Part shown: piece by piece, positions 28,307 to 36,029 of the stretch
Layout: each line of letters starts with the position of its first letter
How positions within the stretch are numbered: position 1 is the stretch's first letter
Made by a program: the position numbers and the translations under genes
NCBI GenBank assembly: GCA_020443295.1
Contig: JAGRIJ010000008.1
Coordinates: 1-64,000, forward strand
DNA: 64,000 bases
Origin: Alphaproteobacteria bacterium
GTDB taxonomy: Bacteria; Pseudomonadota; Alphaproteobacteria; Micavibrionales; Micavibrionaceae
Direction of reading: 5' to 3'
Notes under the pieces: model-generated
What the model saw: the letters and a program-made list of their open reading frames with translations, nothing else
Told to the model about the DNA's origin: nothing
Database searches by the model: none

Positions 28307-29035
28307 TTAAAACTCGTATTCCAGGTTCAGTTTAATTGTCGCATCCGCAGCAGCATCGGAAAGGCCGAGCAGCAATCCGGTATCGTATTTGACATGGTCG
28401 ATCTTTCCTTGCGCAACAGGACCAAACTGGTGGCTCTGGCTATTGAAAGAAAGCTTGTCATGAAAGGTTCCGAAATCGCCGTAATACTCGAATCCGGGCT
28501 CGAATTTCTCATCATATCGGTATATCGATTGCAGGGCGATCCCGCTGCCCCAACTCGTATCATGATGAGGTCCGAATTCATGTTCGAGTTTCAGGTTCGC
28601 AGTATTCATGAAATCGTTGACATCCTTTTCAAGGAGCAGCTTGGTTTCAAAATTGTCTGGATCTCCGCTATGTGCTGCCTTTTCCAGTTCGACATAAAAC
28701 CCTGCATCCATCCAGTTTTCACCGGGCTTCCAGGGGGTAAAAATATTTTCCCATTTGTAATTGGTAAGTTTGTCGCTCTTCCCGTTTTCTTTTTCAATCT
28801 CGCCGGAAAGTTCGACCTGCCACCAGTCGTTGACGCCATATTCAAAACCGACCACCTGGCTGAAATAATTATCCTTATCCTTGCGGTGATCGAAGTCATA
28901 ATTCAGATTCGCTTCCGCCGCCAGTTCTCCCTTCTCAACGCGGGGTTGGTAGATTTTAAGGTTATCGGCCCGGGCTTGGAGGGCAGAAAAAAAGACAACA
29001 GAAAAGCACACGAATGCACCGTTAAAGTACTTCAT
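28307..29035 (-). CDS. Outer-membrane beta-barrel protein, function unknown
   Basis: 242 residues with a signal peptide ending QARA at about residue 23. The mature protein alternates aromatic and polar residues (AEANLNYDFDH, FEYGVNDWWQVELSGE, KLLLEKDV, ANLKLEHEFGP) and ends in LNLEYEF, with the terminal Phe needed by the BAM machine. About ten to twelve strands can be sketched. It resembles the small 'transporter/phenol-degradation MetA-like' barrels. It lies between the cupredoxin and cytochrome genes, spaced 30 and 7 bases. Confidence 0.75.
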   Translation of the reverse strand: MKYFNGAFVCFSVVFFSALQARADNLKIYQPRVEKGELAAEANLNYDFDHRKDKDNYFSQVVGFEYGVNDWWQVELSGEIEKENGKSDKLTNYKWENIFTPWKPGENWMDAGFYVELEKAAHSGDPDNFETKLLLEKDVNDFMNTANLKLEHEFGPHHDTSWGSGIALQSIYRYDEKFEPGFEYYGDFGTFHDKLSFNSQSHQFGPVAQGKIDHVKYDTGLLLGLSDAAADATIKLNLEYEF

Positions 29036-29065
29036 TTTATAAGATCCTGTAAGGGTTAGAAAAAA

Positions 29066-29401
29066 TTATTGTGCGACGATGCTTCCTTTGGCATCGGGGT
29101 TGTTATCGTCGAATATGGGATATTCGCCCGGTTCAAGCGGCCCGATATAGACGTCGGTACTCTCGCCGCTTTTGATTTTCACTTCCCGGTTCAACCGGTA
29201 ACTCTCAAATTCTGTTTGAACGGTTTCGCTGTTTTTGACAACAAGATGAATTTTCTCATGAGCGGGAACTTCCAGAACCGGAGGGCTGAAAGAACCCTCT
29301 TTCATTTCGATCGTATAGGTTGTGCCGTCTTCCGCCAGGACCGGAAATGGGGCGCCCATACTTAAAACAGAACCAAGAATTAAAGCATACTTAAGATTCA
29401 T
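29066..29401 (-). CDS. Periplasmic cupredoxin-like protein (EfeO/FtrB type)
   Basis: 111 residues with a signal peptide cut after VLA at about residue 23. The mature 88 residues form a single Cupredoxin_1-like domain: YTIEMKEGSFSPPVLEVPA, IHLVVKNSE, LNREVKIKSGESTDVYIGPLEPGEYPIFDD. The His/Cys/Met copper ligands of plastocyanin are not visible; acidic residues, Tyr and Asp dominate, as in iron-uptake domains of EfeO and FtrB (family knowledge). A strong AAGGAGG precedes the ATG. First gene of a three-gene operon; no FTR1 permease is in the window. Confidence 0.78.
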   Translation of the reverse strand: MNLKYALILGSVLSMGAPFPVLAEDGTTYTIEMKEGSFSPPVLEVPAHEKIHLVVKNSETVQTEFESYRLNREVKIKSGESTDVYIGPLEPGEYPIFDDNNPDAKGSIVAQ

Positions 29402-29468
29402 AGGAATCCTCCTTTGTTACGCTTTATTTTTCTTGAACAAGCTGAAGGGAACCTGAAGTAAACAAAAA

Positions 29469-29504
29469 ATAAAAAGCCCGGCTTATTTCCGGGCTTTTTA
29501 TTAA
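29469..29504. terminator. Bidirectional terminator
   Basis: AAAAAGCCCGG and CCGGGCTTTTT flank the loop CTTATTT, with A and T tracts on both sides. It separates the 54-residue peptide gene from the cupredoxin operon. Confidence 0.92.
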
Positions 29505-29520
29505 GACTGAAGGAAAAACT

Positions 29521-29685
29521 CTATGCTTTAATATTGACAAGCCGCGAATCTTTATCCGGACCGGCTCCGTCCACATCGCCGTCATGGTCGGGATCGGATG
29601 CAGCGCCTGAAGAAGGAGGCAGAGCCACATTCTTCTGAGCCTGTGGGATAAGAATGTTCGACAGATGAATAGCAGAAACTGACAT
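29521..29685 (-). CDS. 54-residue Asp-rich peptide with an EF-hand-like loop
   Basis: ATG on the minus strand preceded by AAAGGA at 8 bases and followed by a strong terminator. The protein starts MSVSAIHLSNILIPQAQ and contains DPDHDGDVDGAGPDKDS near residues 31-47, a pattern of alternating Asp with Gly like calcium-binding EF-hand or dockerin loops. No signal peptide. It lies 88 bases downstream of the 637-residue CYADD-repeat protein on the same strand, so both may share a transcript. I do not recognise a family, and it may function with the repeat protein. Confidence 0.65.
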   Translation of the reverse strand: MSVSAIHLSNILIPQAQKNVALPPSSGAASDPDHDGDVDGAGPDKDSRLVNIKA

Positions 29686-29773
29686 TTAAGAAATCCTTTC
29701 TATACAGGTCGTTTCTTCACAACCATCCCCATTATCCGGCATTAACCTGAAGTGAAGCTTAAGGCGAAGAATA

Positions 29774-31687
29774 TTAATGTACAGGCGCCGCAGCGGGCTC
29801 TTTATGGCAGGGCCCATCCATGTCGTCAGCATAGCAGGCGCCGTCTTCTTCAACTTTTTGCCCGGTTGCATCTCCGGCGTTGCGCCGGATGGATTCATCA
29901 TCGCCGGGTTTCTCCCCGCCGCCGCAGGCACCCTGAAAATCATCGGCATAACAGACCCCGTCATCTCCGCCCGTATGGGTCTCGGTCCCGCAGGGCCCAT
30001 CGATATCGTCGGCATAACAGACGCCGTCTCCGCCCGCATGGGAGGGTTGTGCATCGCTGCACAGATCCAGCCCGCCTTCATTCACCCGTTCCCTGAGAGT
30101 GGGGAGATAGCGGTCCTCGCGCAACCGGTTATAGGTTTCCCGGAAATTATAAGGATCGACCATGCTTCTGCCGCCCCATTCGAACAGGCTGGCAGCCGAA
30201 GCGCTCTTGTCGCGAAGATCGCGCATAATCATCTGCACGGTCGCTGAGTCTTTCACATCGTCATATTTCAGATCCATGTTCTGCGGAACGAGGTCTGGAC
30301 GCAGCCTCTGGGCCAGACGGAACAGATGCTCGTCATCGACGGCGCCAAAGCGCTCCACCCATCTTTGGTCGCGGTACTCATCAAATTGTGCGCGGAAATA
30401 AATATCGTGCTGCTGTTCGCGCGTGATCCCGATTCTCTCCAGCTGCTCCGCACGTCCTTGATCGCGCGGCGGCTTTCCAAACCCGATTTTAGCCAGAAAA
30501 ACGTCATCTTGGTGGGGGTTGAACCGGCCTTCCAGCATGGCTTTGGAAATATCATGCTCGTCAATGCAAAGAACTCTCGCCTGATGAGCCATGATTTCCG
30601 TGGCAATCTGGCCAACCTGATCGCGTGTAAAACTTTGTGCGTTCAGATCGAACCCCAGGCGTTCTGCAATAGAACGGATCAACGCCTGCTGCGTAGGATC
30701 GGCGTTGTCGGGGTGCAGGAGCGATTTCGCGCTGACGCTGTCGCCGTTCAGAAGATCGACATAAACGGCCTGGTTAAAGAAACGGTCGCGAACGGGGTTT
30801 TCCCATGGCGTATCGGTTCGGGGAGGGGCATCGGTATAGGCTCCGCCCGGTAGGCGCGCCCCGACGATATAATCGACAAGGCTTTTCATGGCTCCCACCC
30901 GGCCAAGCTCCCGCATGGCAGGGCTGGAAGGCTGCTCTCCGCGCATCTGCATCAGCCAGATCTGGTTGAGCGTCTTCTGAAGGTCTTCCTGTTGTACTCC
31001 TGCCTCGCGCATGCGCTTTTGCAGCAATTCGTTCATAAAATGGGCAGCCCGGACATCAAGATGCTGCGGCACGAAATCAACGCAGATATCCGGATTGGCG
31101 TCTCTTTGCTGCTTAAGATAGTCTTTTAACGCTCTCCCTGTGCTCTCAAGCACATCGGTATTGGTTGAGGGATTGCCCGTCACGCCCAGATACGAATCGC
31201 TCAATTGCATCAACTCTGCAGCTTGCTGCGCAGGGGTTTTTGGAGCGGGAGCTGCCGTTCCTCTCTGCGTAAGCAGCCGTCTCGATTCGGCATTGACGTT
31301 TCGGCGCATCTCTTCCGGCAGGGCCTGAGTCTTGGTGGCCAGATCGTTCAGCATGGAAATGGTTTGCTTGAGGCCTGCTCCGACCTGCCCGGAAGTATCG
31401 GCAACCGCCGCCGCCTGAAGCATGGTAATGGCGGCTATGGTGGCTTCGTCCATTTCTCCGGTGACCTGAACGGCGCTTAGCAAATTCGCCTTGTCGCCGG
31501 CCAGTGCGCGCAAATCGGCCCCGGCCCCGGCAAGAAAGCGTTGCGTATCCTCAATGGAACGGCTGTAAGTTCTTAAGAAAGCGGCATCGGACGCGTCTTC
31601 GTTAAGCGTAAGCGGCGTGTGTCCCATATCAAAAATACGGGGAACGATAGTATTAAGAGTCTGTTTGAGCTCTATGATTTCCGACAT
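29774..31687 (-). CDS. Large protein with C-terminal Cys-Asp repeats, function unknown
   Basis: 637 residues, no signal peptide or membrane segment. The first 550 residues are mostly helical; I see SIEDTQRFLAGAGADLRALAG and LAQRLRPDLVPQNMDL but no known catalytic motif. The last 90 residues carry three copies of G-[VA]-C-Y-A-D-D-x2-G-[PA]-C. Cysteines are scarce before residue 540. The ATG at 31687 is preferred (AAGGG upstream); a GTG four codons earlier is in frame. It is read from a near-consensus promoter. Candidates for function include metal binding or secretion without a signal peptide, both speculative. Confidence 0.75.
   Translation of the reverse strand: MSEIIELKQTLNTIVPRIFDMGHTPLTLNEDASDAAFLRTYSRSIEDTQRFLAGAGADLRALAGDKANLLSAVQVTGEMDEATIAAITMLQAAAVADTSGQVGAGLKQTISMLNDLATKTQALPEEMRRNVNAESRRLLTQRGTAAPAPKTPAQQAAELMQLSDSYLGVTGNPSTNTDVLESTGRALKDYLKQQRDANPDICVDFVPQHLDVRAAHFMNELLQKRMREAGVQQEDLQKTLNQIWLMQMRGEQPSSPAMRELGRVGAMKSLVDYIVGARLPGGAYTDAPPRTDTPWENPVRDRFFNQAVYVDLLNGDSVSAKSLLHPDNADPTQQALIRSIAERLGFDLNAQSFTRDQVGQIATEIMAHQARVLCIDEHDISKAMLEGRFNPHQDDVFLAKIGFGKPPRDQGRAEQLERIGITREQQHDIYFRAQFDEYRDQRWVERFGAVDDEHLFRLAQRLRPDLVPQNMDLKYDDVKDSATVQMIMRDLRDKSASAASLFEWGGRSMVDPYNFRETYNRLREDRYLPTLRERVNEGGLDLCSDAQPSHAGGDGVCYADDIDGPCGTETHTGGDDGVCYADDFQGACGGGEKPGDDESIRRNAGDATGQKVEEDGACYADDMDGPCHKEPAAAPVH
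29807..30028 (-). repeat. Three protein-level repeats (C-Y-A-D-D-x-x-G-x-C)
   Basis: Copies fall at about residues 554-566, 576-588 and 615-627 of the 637-residue protein. The Cys pair spacing is x8 in all three; copies 1 and 2 sit close together, copy 3 after a longer linker. DNA is similar between copies (GGCATAACAGA occurs in two), so the repeats probably arose by duplication. Confidence 0.8.
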
Positions 31688-31740
31688 TACACCCTTCACC
31701 CCGAATACAAAACGGGACCATAATTCTTATATTTTGACAA

Positions 31741-31770
31741 ATTATACGGTCTAGACCCGATCTTTGTCAA
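31741..31770 (-). promoter_or_regulatory. Consensus sigma-70 promoter with nested dyads
   Basis: Minus strand TTGACA (31765-31770) and TATAAT (31741-31746) with an 18-base spacer, both perfect hexamers. The spacer carries the perfect palindrome GGTCTAGACC (31748-31757), and TTTGACAAA / TTTGTCAAA (31733-31741 and 31763-31771) form an outer inverted repeat around nearly the same centre. It should drive the 637-residue protein gene, with repressor-type control likely. Confidence 0.75.
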
Positions 31771-31802
31771 ATAAATGAGGAATATAAGTTGTTTAAGGGT
31801 CT

Positions 31803-32702
31803 TTAGCCGGCTTTAACCAGTTTTTTGGGCTTTTGGCGGACAAGAGCCTGATACGCCTCTTTCAGGCGTTTGGTCACGGGACCGACGGTAAAACGCTGCC
31901 CGTCGATCTCTCCCACAGCCGTGATTTCCGCGGCCGTTCCGGTCAGGAAGATTTCCTGAAACTGGGATAATTCCTCGGGCTTAAGATGGCGCTCTTCTAC
32001 TTTGATCCCCATATCCTTGGCCAGGGCCATGACAGTCTGGCGGGTAATCCCGTTCAGGAAACAGTCCGGGGTAGGGGTCAGGAGAACCCCGTCTTTGACC
32101 GCAAAGAAGTTCGCGGCGGACGCTTCCGCTATGTATCCCCTGTAATCCAGCATCAGGGCATCGTCATAGCCCTCATCCTCGATCGCGTGCTTGGACATGG
32201 TGCAGATCATATAAAGCCCTGCGGCCTTGCTCTGCGTTGGGGCGGTATCAGGCGCCGGACGCCTCCACGGGGCTGTTTTCAGCCGCAGGCCGTTAACCTG
32301 CTTTTCTTCCGGGTAATAGGTTCCCCAGTGCCATCCGGCAACGGCCACATGAGTCTTGGTTTTGCGGGCGGAAACGCCCATCTGTTCGCCGCCGCGCCAG
32401 GCGACTGGTCGAACGTAGCCGTCTTTCAGGCCGTTTGCCTCCATAACCTCATACTTGATCTCTTCAATCTGATCGGGCGTAAGAGGAACCTGCATTCCCA
32501 GAATCTCGGCAGACCGGATCAGGCGCTTGGAATGTTCGAGGCTCTTGAAAATCGTGCCGTCATACATCCGTTCCCCTTCGAAAACCGAACTGGCATAGTG
32601 CAGCCCATGGCTGAGGACGTGAATTTTTGCCTCGCGCCAAGGGAGCATCTTGCCGTTAATCCAGATAAAACCGTCTCGGTCATCAAAAGGCTGAAAAGCC
32701 AT
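31803..32702 (-). CDS. ilvE: Branched-chain amino acid aminotransferase
   Basis: 299-residue fold-type IV PLP enzyme for the last step of Ile, Leu and Val synthesis. LSHGLHYASSVFEGERMY, RPVAWRG, TQSKAAGLYM with the PLP Lys at about residue 159, and YIAEASAANFFAVKDG are the family segments. Length is typical. GAGGA precedes the ATG at ten bases. It is divergent from the OmpR-type regulator gene. ilvD lies elsewhere in the window. Confidence 0.95.
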   Translation of the reverse strand: MAFQPFDDRDGFIWINGKMLPWREAKIHVLSHGLHYASSVFEGERMYDGTIFKSLEHSKRLIRSAEILGMQVPLTPDQIEEIKYEVMEANGLKDGYVRPVAWRGGEQMGVSARKTKTHVAVAGWHWGTYYPEEKQVNGLRLKTAPWRRPAPDTAPTQSKAAGLYMICTMSKHAIEDEGYDDALMLDYRGYIAEASAANFFAVKDGVLLTPTPDCFLNGITRQTVMALAKDMGIKVEERHLKPEELSQFQEIFLTGTAAEITAVGEIDGQRFTVGPVTKRLKEAYQALVRQKPKKLVKAG

Positions 32703-32809
32703 AATCCAGTCCTCATCTTTTACGTTTACCCATCCCGAATTTCGGTCTAGGCTGTCAAAAACCGTGAAAAAACAAGCTATACGGCTGAATTTATTTTGTA
32801 AAGAAGATC

Positions 32810-33535
32810 ATGATGTCTCTTTTGGAATGTGAAGGCAACCTGTCGAGTCGGCCCCATATCCTCGTGATCGATGACGATGTCCGCATCTGCCAGCTCGTTT
32901 CCCGTTATCTGATAGAACAGAATTTTGTCGTTTTAACGGCCAAAAATGCCGATGACGCCCGTGAAGTCATGAAACGCTTCAGCTTTGATGCGCTGATTGT
33001 CGATGTCATGATGCCCGGCCAGACCGGCTTGGACTTTACCCGCGAACTTCGCCAGAACATCTCTATTCCTGTGATCCTCTTGACGGCATTGGGAGAAGTC
33101 GAGGACCGCATCGCCGGGCTTGAGGCAGGGGCCGACGACTACCTCCCCAAGCCCTTTGAGCCTCGTGAGCTGGTCTTGCGTTTGAACGCGGTTCTAAAAC
33201 GAAGCCCTCCGCGAGGGCAAAAAAAGGCCGTGGCATACCGGATAGGCAACTGGCTGTTCAGGCCCGATCGCAGTGAATTGGACGACGGGCAGGGCATTCA
33301 GAGGCTGACAACAGTAGAGGCGACATTGCTAAGGGTTTTGTGTGAGAACGCTGGAGAGCCTCTTGGCCGTCACGAACTGGCGGAACGGTGCGGCATGGAC
33401 GATACCGGCGAGCGCACAATAGACGTTCAGGTTACCCGCCTGCGCCGCAAAATCGAAAATGATACCCGCAATCCCCGCCATTTGCTGACGATCAGGGGAA
33501 AGGGCTATATGCTGCATGCAGAACAGCAGGATTAG
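32810..33535 (+). CDS. OmpR-family response regulator
   Basis: 241 residues. The receiver domain begins HILVIDDDVRICQLV, the phosphorylated Asp is in ALIVDVMMPGQTG at about residue 66, and the Lys in YLPKPFEPREL. The winged-helix DNA-binding domain (about 145-240) ends RTIDVQVTRLRRKIE then IRGKGYML. A second ATG is next to the first. The sensor kinase follows after 17 bases. In other alphaproteobacteria this pair lies divergent from ilvE, as here. Confidence 0.94.
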   Translation: MMSLLECEGNLSSRPHILVIDDDVRICQLVSRYLIEQNFVVLTAKNADDAREVMKRFSFDALIVDVMMPGQTGLDFTRELRQNISIPVILLTALGEVEDRIAGLEAGADDYLPKPFEPRELVLRLNAVLKRSPPRGQKKAVAYRIGNWLFRPDRSELDDGQGIQRLTTVEATLLRVLCENAGEPLGRHELAERCGMDDTGERTIDVQVTRLRRKIENDTRNPRHLLTIRGKGYMLHAEQQD

Positions 33536-33552
33536 CGGGACGGGAAAAGCAG

Positions 33553-34896
33553 ATGGGCAAAAAATCATGGATTAAGAGCTTTCTCCCCAAGACTCTGCTG
33601 GGCCGTTCTCTGGTGATCATTATTGCGCCCATTTTCCTTATTCAGGTCATTTCAACTTTCATGTTCTTCGATCGCCACTGGAATAAAATGGCGATCCGTC
33701 TCTCTTATGCCGTGGCCGGGGAACTGGTGATGATTGCCACTTTGATAGAAAGAAATCCCGATCCGGAATACATCCAGTCTTTAACGGATCTTGCCGGCGA
33801 CCGGCTTGGTTTGATTATCAGCTATGAACCGGGCGGCGTGCTGGATAAAACGCCCGATACGCAAGAGCCGAGCCGCTGGGCAAAATATATGTCCAGGACC
33901 TTTACAAACGAGCTGGTCCAGCAAACGTCACGCCCCTTCACCGTCGATGTCGATTTCGAGGAAAAGTGGGTGGAAGTAAGGCTTCAACTCGATCAAGGGC
34001 TTTTGAAGGCCTCTCTGCCTCAAAGGCGTCTGTTTACCTCAACTACTTATATCTTCCTTCTCTGGGTCTATGGTTCTTCCGCAATTCTGCTCCTGATTTC
34101 CGTGCTCTTCATGCGTAATCAGATCCGGCCGATACGAAAACTGGCAATTGCGGCCGAGCGATTTGGCAAGGGGAGGCATGTCGAAAACTTCAAGGTTGAA
34201 GGAGCCCGGGAAGTCCGTCAGGCCGGGCAGGCCTTTCTCGACATGCGTACGCGGATCCAAAGGCAGATTCAACAGCGGACGGCCATGCTGGCGGGGGTGT
34301 CCCATGATTTGCGCACGCCGCTCACGCGGATGAAACTGCAACTGGCCTTGCTGGGGGACAGTCCGGATATCGAGGCGCTCAAAGGCGATATCGATGAAAT
34401 GGAAAAAATGATAGAAGGCTATCTGAATTTCGTCCGCGGCGAAGGCAATGAAACGCCCGTATCGGCGAAATTGCTGCCGCTGATCGATAGTGTCATTGTC
34501 GCCGGAAAGCGACATGGAAATAGCATCCACCTGCAGGCAAAGGAATTGGAAGATCTCACCGTCACCCTTCGGCCTCTGGCCATGAAGCGCTGCCTGACAA
34601 ACCTGATCAGCAACGCTTCGAAATATTCGCACGAAGTATGGGTGACCGTTGAGCAGGACGAACCGTCAACCGTTTCGATAACAATAGAAGATAACGGCCC
34701 CGGCATCCCCGAAGACCAGTACGAGGAAGTTTTTAAACCCTTCTTTAGAGTGGACATGTCAAGGAATACGGAAACGGGCGGAGTAGGGTTGGGCTTGCCG
34801 ATTGCTCAGGATATCGTGCACGCCCACGGCGGGATGATTGCTCTGGATCGGAGCGGTTACGGCGGGCTGGCGGTAAAAATAAAGCTTCCAGTTTAA
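33553..34896 (+). CDS. EnvZ-like sensor histidine kinase
   Basis: 447 residues. Two membrane segments (about 14-36 and 164-186) flank a periplasmic sensor of about 125 residues; a HAMP domain follows (IRPIRKLAIAAERFGKG). The phosphorylated His is in GVSHDLRTPLTRMK at about residue 250, then the ATP-binding N-box NLISNASKYSHE, DNGPGIPEDQYE and GGVGLGLPIAQDI. It should phosphorylate the response regulator encoded directly upstream. Its stop lies 2 bases from the stop of the convergent csaA gene. Confidence 0.94.
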   Translation: MGKKSWIKSFLPKTLLGRSLVIIIAPIFLIQVISTFMFFDRHWNKMAIRLSYAVAGELVMIATLIERNPDPEYIQSLTDLAGDRLGLIISYEPGGVLDKTPDTQEPSRWAKYMSRTFTNELVQQTSRPFTVDVDFEEKWVEVRLQLDQGLLKASLPQRRLFTSTTYIFLLWVYGSSAILLLISVLFMRNQIRPIRKLAIAAERFGKGRHVENFKVEGAREVRQAGQAFLDMRTRIQRQIQQRTAMLAGVSHDLRTPLTRMKLQLALLGDSPDIEALKGDIDEMEKMIEGYLNFVRGEGNETPVSAKLLPLIDSVIVAGKRHGNSIHLQAKELEDLTVTLRPLAMKRCLTNLISNASKYSHEVWVTVEQDEPSTVSITIEDNGPGIPEDQYEEVFKPFFRVDMSRNTETGGVGLGLPIAQDIVHAHGGMIALDRSGYGGLAVKIKLPV

Positions 34897-34898
34897 TT

Positions 34899-35237
34899 TT
34901 AGAAAAGCCGGACGCCGTTTGGAACAACCTGATCGCTGGCAGCGAGAACGACAAAGCCCTGATCGTCGGCAAAGCCCAGGGTCAGAACCTCCGACATAAA
35001 CGGCCCGATTTGCCTCGGCGGAAAATTCACAACGCCAAGAACCTGACGGCCGATCAGAGTCTCGGGGGTATAATGCTGGGTAATCTGGGCGGAACTCTTC
35101 TTAAGCCCGATCTCAGGCCCAAAATCGATAACAAGCTTGTACGCAGGTTTGCGGGCCTCCGGAAAGAGGGCGCACTCTACAACCGTCCCGATCCTTATGT
35201 CGACCTTCAAAAAATCATCATAAGAAATCGTGGTCAT
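34899..35237 (-). CDS. tRNA-binding-domain protein CsaA
   Basis: 112 residues made of one OB-fold tRNA-binding domain like that of MetRS C-terminus: DFLKVDIRIGTVVECALFPEARKPAYKLVIDFG and VVNFPPRQIGPFMSEVLTLGF. CsaA proteins act as secretion-related chaperones in Bacillus; in proteobacteria the role is unclear. It is tail-to-tail with the sensor kinase gene and 29 bases downstream of the phasin gene on the same strand. Confidence 0.9.
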   Translation of the reverse strand: MTTISYDDFLKVDIRIGTVVECALFPEARKPAYKLVIDFGPEIGLKKSSAQITQHYTPETLIGRQVLGVVNFPPRQIGPFMSEVLTLGFADDQGFVVLAASDQVVPNGVRLF

Positions 35238-35265
35238 TAAAACAAAAGCAAGCTAAGTTAAGGGC

Positions 35266-35727
35266 TTAAGCGGCTTTCTTGCCGTCTTCAGGGCTGGTTT
35301 TGTCAATCGCAGCTTTGATTTCCTTCAGACTGGCGGACAGGCGACGGTTAATCACACTGGACGCATCCGCATTCGTTTTTTGCAGAAGCTCGCTGATTTC
35401 ATTCATGCCGGCCAAGGTCTTTTCATAACTTTTCTTGAAAAGCTCTGCATTGCGCGCCAGTTTATCTTCAGGTTTTCCCTCTTTCAGAAGTTCGGAAGTA
35501 AGGGAGGACTGCTCCTTCATAATCTGGGACAACAACTCGGCTTGGCGGGTTGCGATGGTCTGCAGGCTCTGAAAAGCAATCTGCTGGGCTTCGGAGAACG
35601 TCTGGAGATTGCGACGCTGGGTCTCAATCAGGCTGCTGACGTCAAACGGAAATTTGCCAAAGTTTTCAAAGGCTTTGAAAAAATCGTTATTTTGAAAAAA
35701 ATTACTGGAACTTTTATCTTGTGTCAT
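35266..35727 (-). CDS. Phasin (PHA granule-associated protein)
   Basis: 153 residues, all helical, amphipathic and without Cys, matching the phasin_2 type: SLIETQRRNLQTFSEAQQIAFQSLQTIATRQAELL then SYEKTLAGMNEISELLQKTNADA. Phasins coat polyhydroxybutyrate granules and control their size. AGAGG precedes the ATG. It lies about 10 kb from the phaR/phaCAB locus but clearly belongs to the same storage pathway. Confidence 0.85.
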   Translation of the reverse strand: MTQDKSSSNFFQNNDFFKAFENFGKFPFDVSSLIETQRRNLQTFSEAQQIAFQSLQTIATRQAELLSQIMKEQSSLTSELLKEGKPEDKLARNAELFKKSYEKTLAGMNEISELLQKTNADASSVINRRLSASLKEIKAAIDKTSPEDGKKAA

Positions 35728-36029
35728 GAAAGAACCTCTGGTTCATGCGAAGTAATATATAAGAACACAAATACGCTAAGTTCTATACGCGCTAAAGTCA
35801 AGCCATTTGAATTCGCATACAGACGGCATATAAAAAGTAAACAATTCATAAACCAGCAAACAAAAGACCGGGATCACAGGCCTCGTGACCCGCCTTGGCG
35901 CCTGAAAAGCCACAAAAAACAGCAGGATTTAGCAATCTTTTAACTCCTTTCGTGCAGGGTACAGGAAGGGCAAACACAATCGCCATCATTGGTAATCTTG
36001 GGCGAAGACCTTCGAAAAGAAGGAAAACC
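35728..36029. other. Gene-free stretch between phasin and sensor-kinase genes
   Basis: About 300 bases. It must hold two divergent promoters. I see inverted TGCGAA elements (ATGCGAA around 35745 and TTCGCAT around 35811) and no supported small gene. The first 100 bases are AT-rich. No tRNA or terminator was recognised. Confidence 0.4.
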
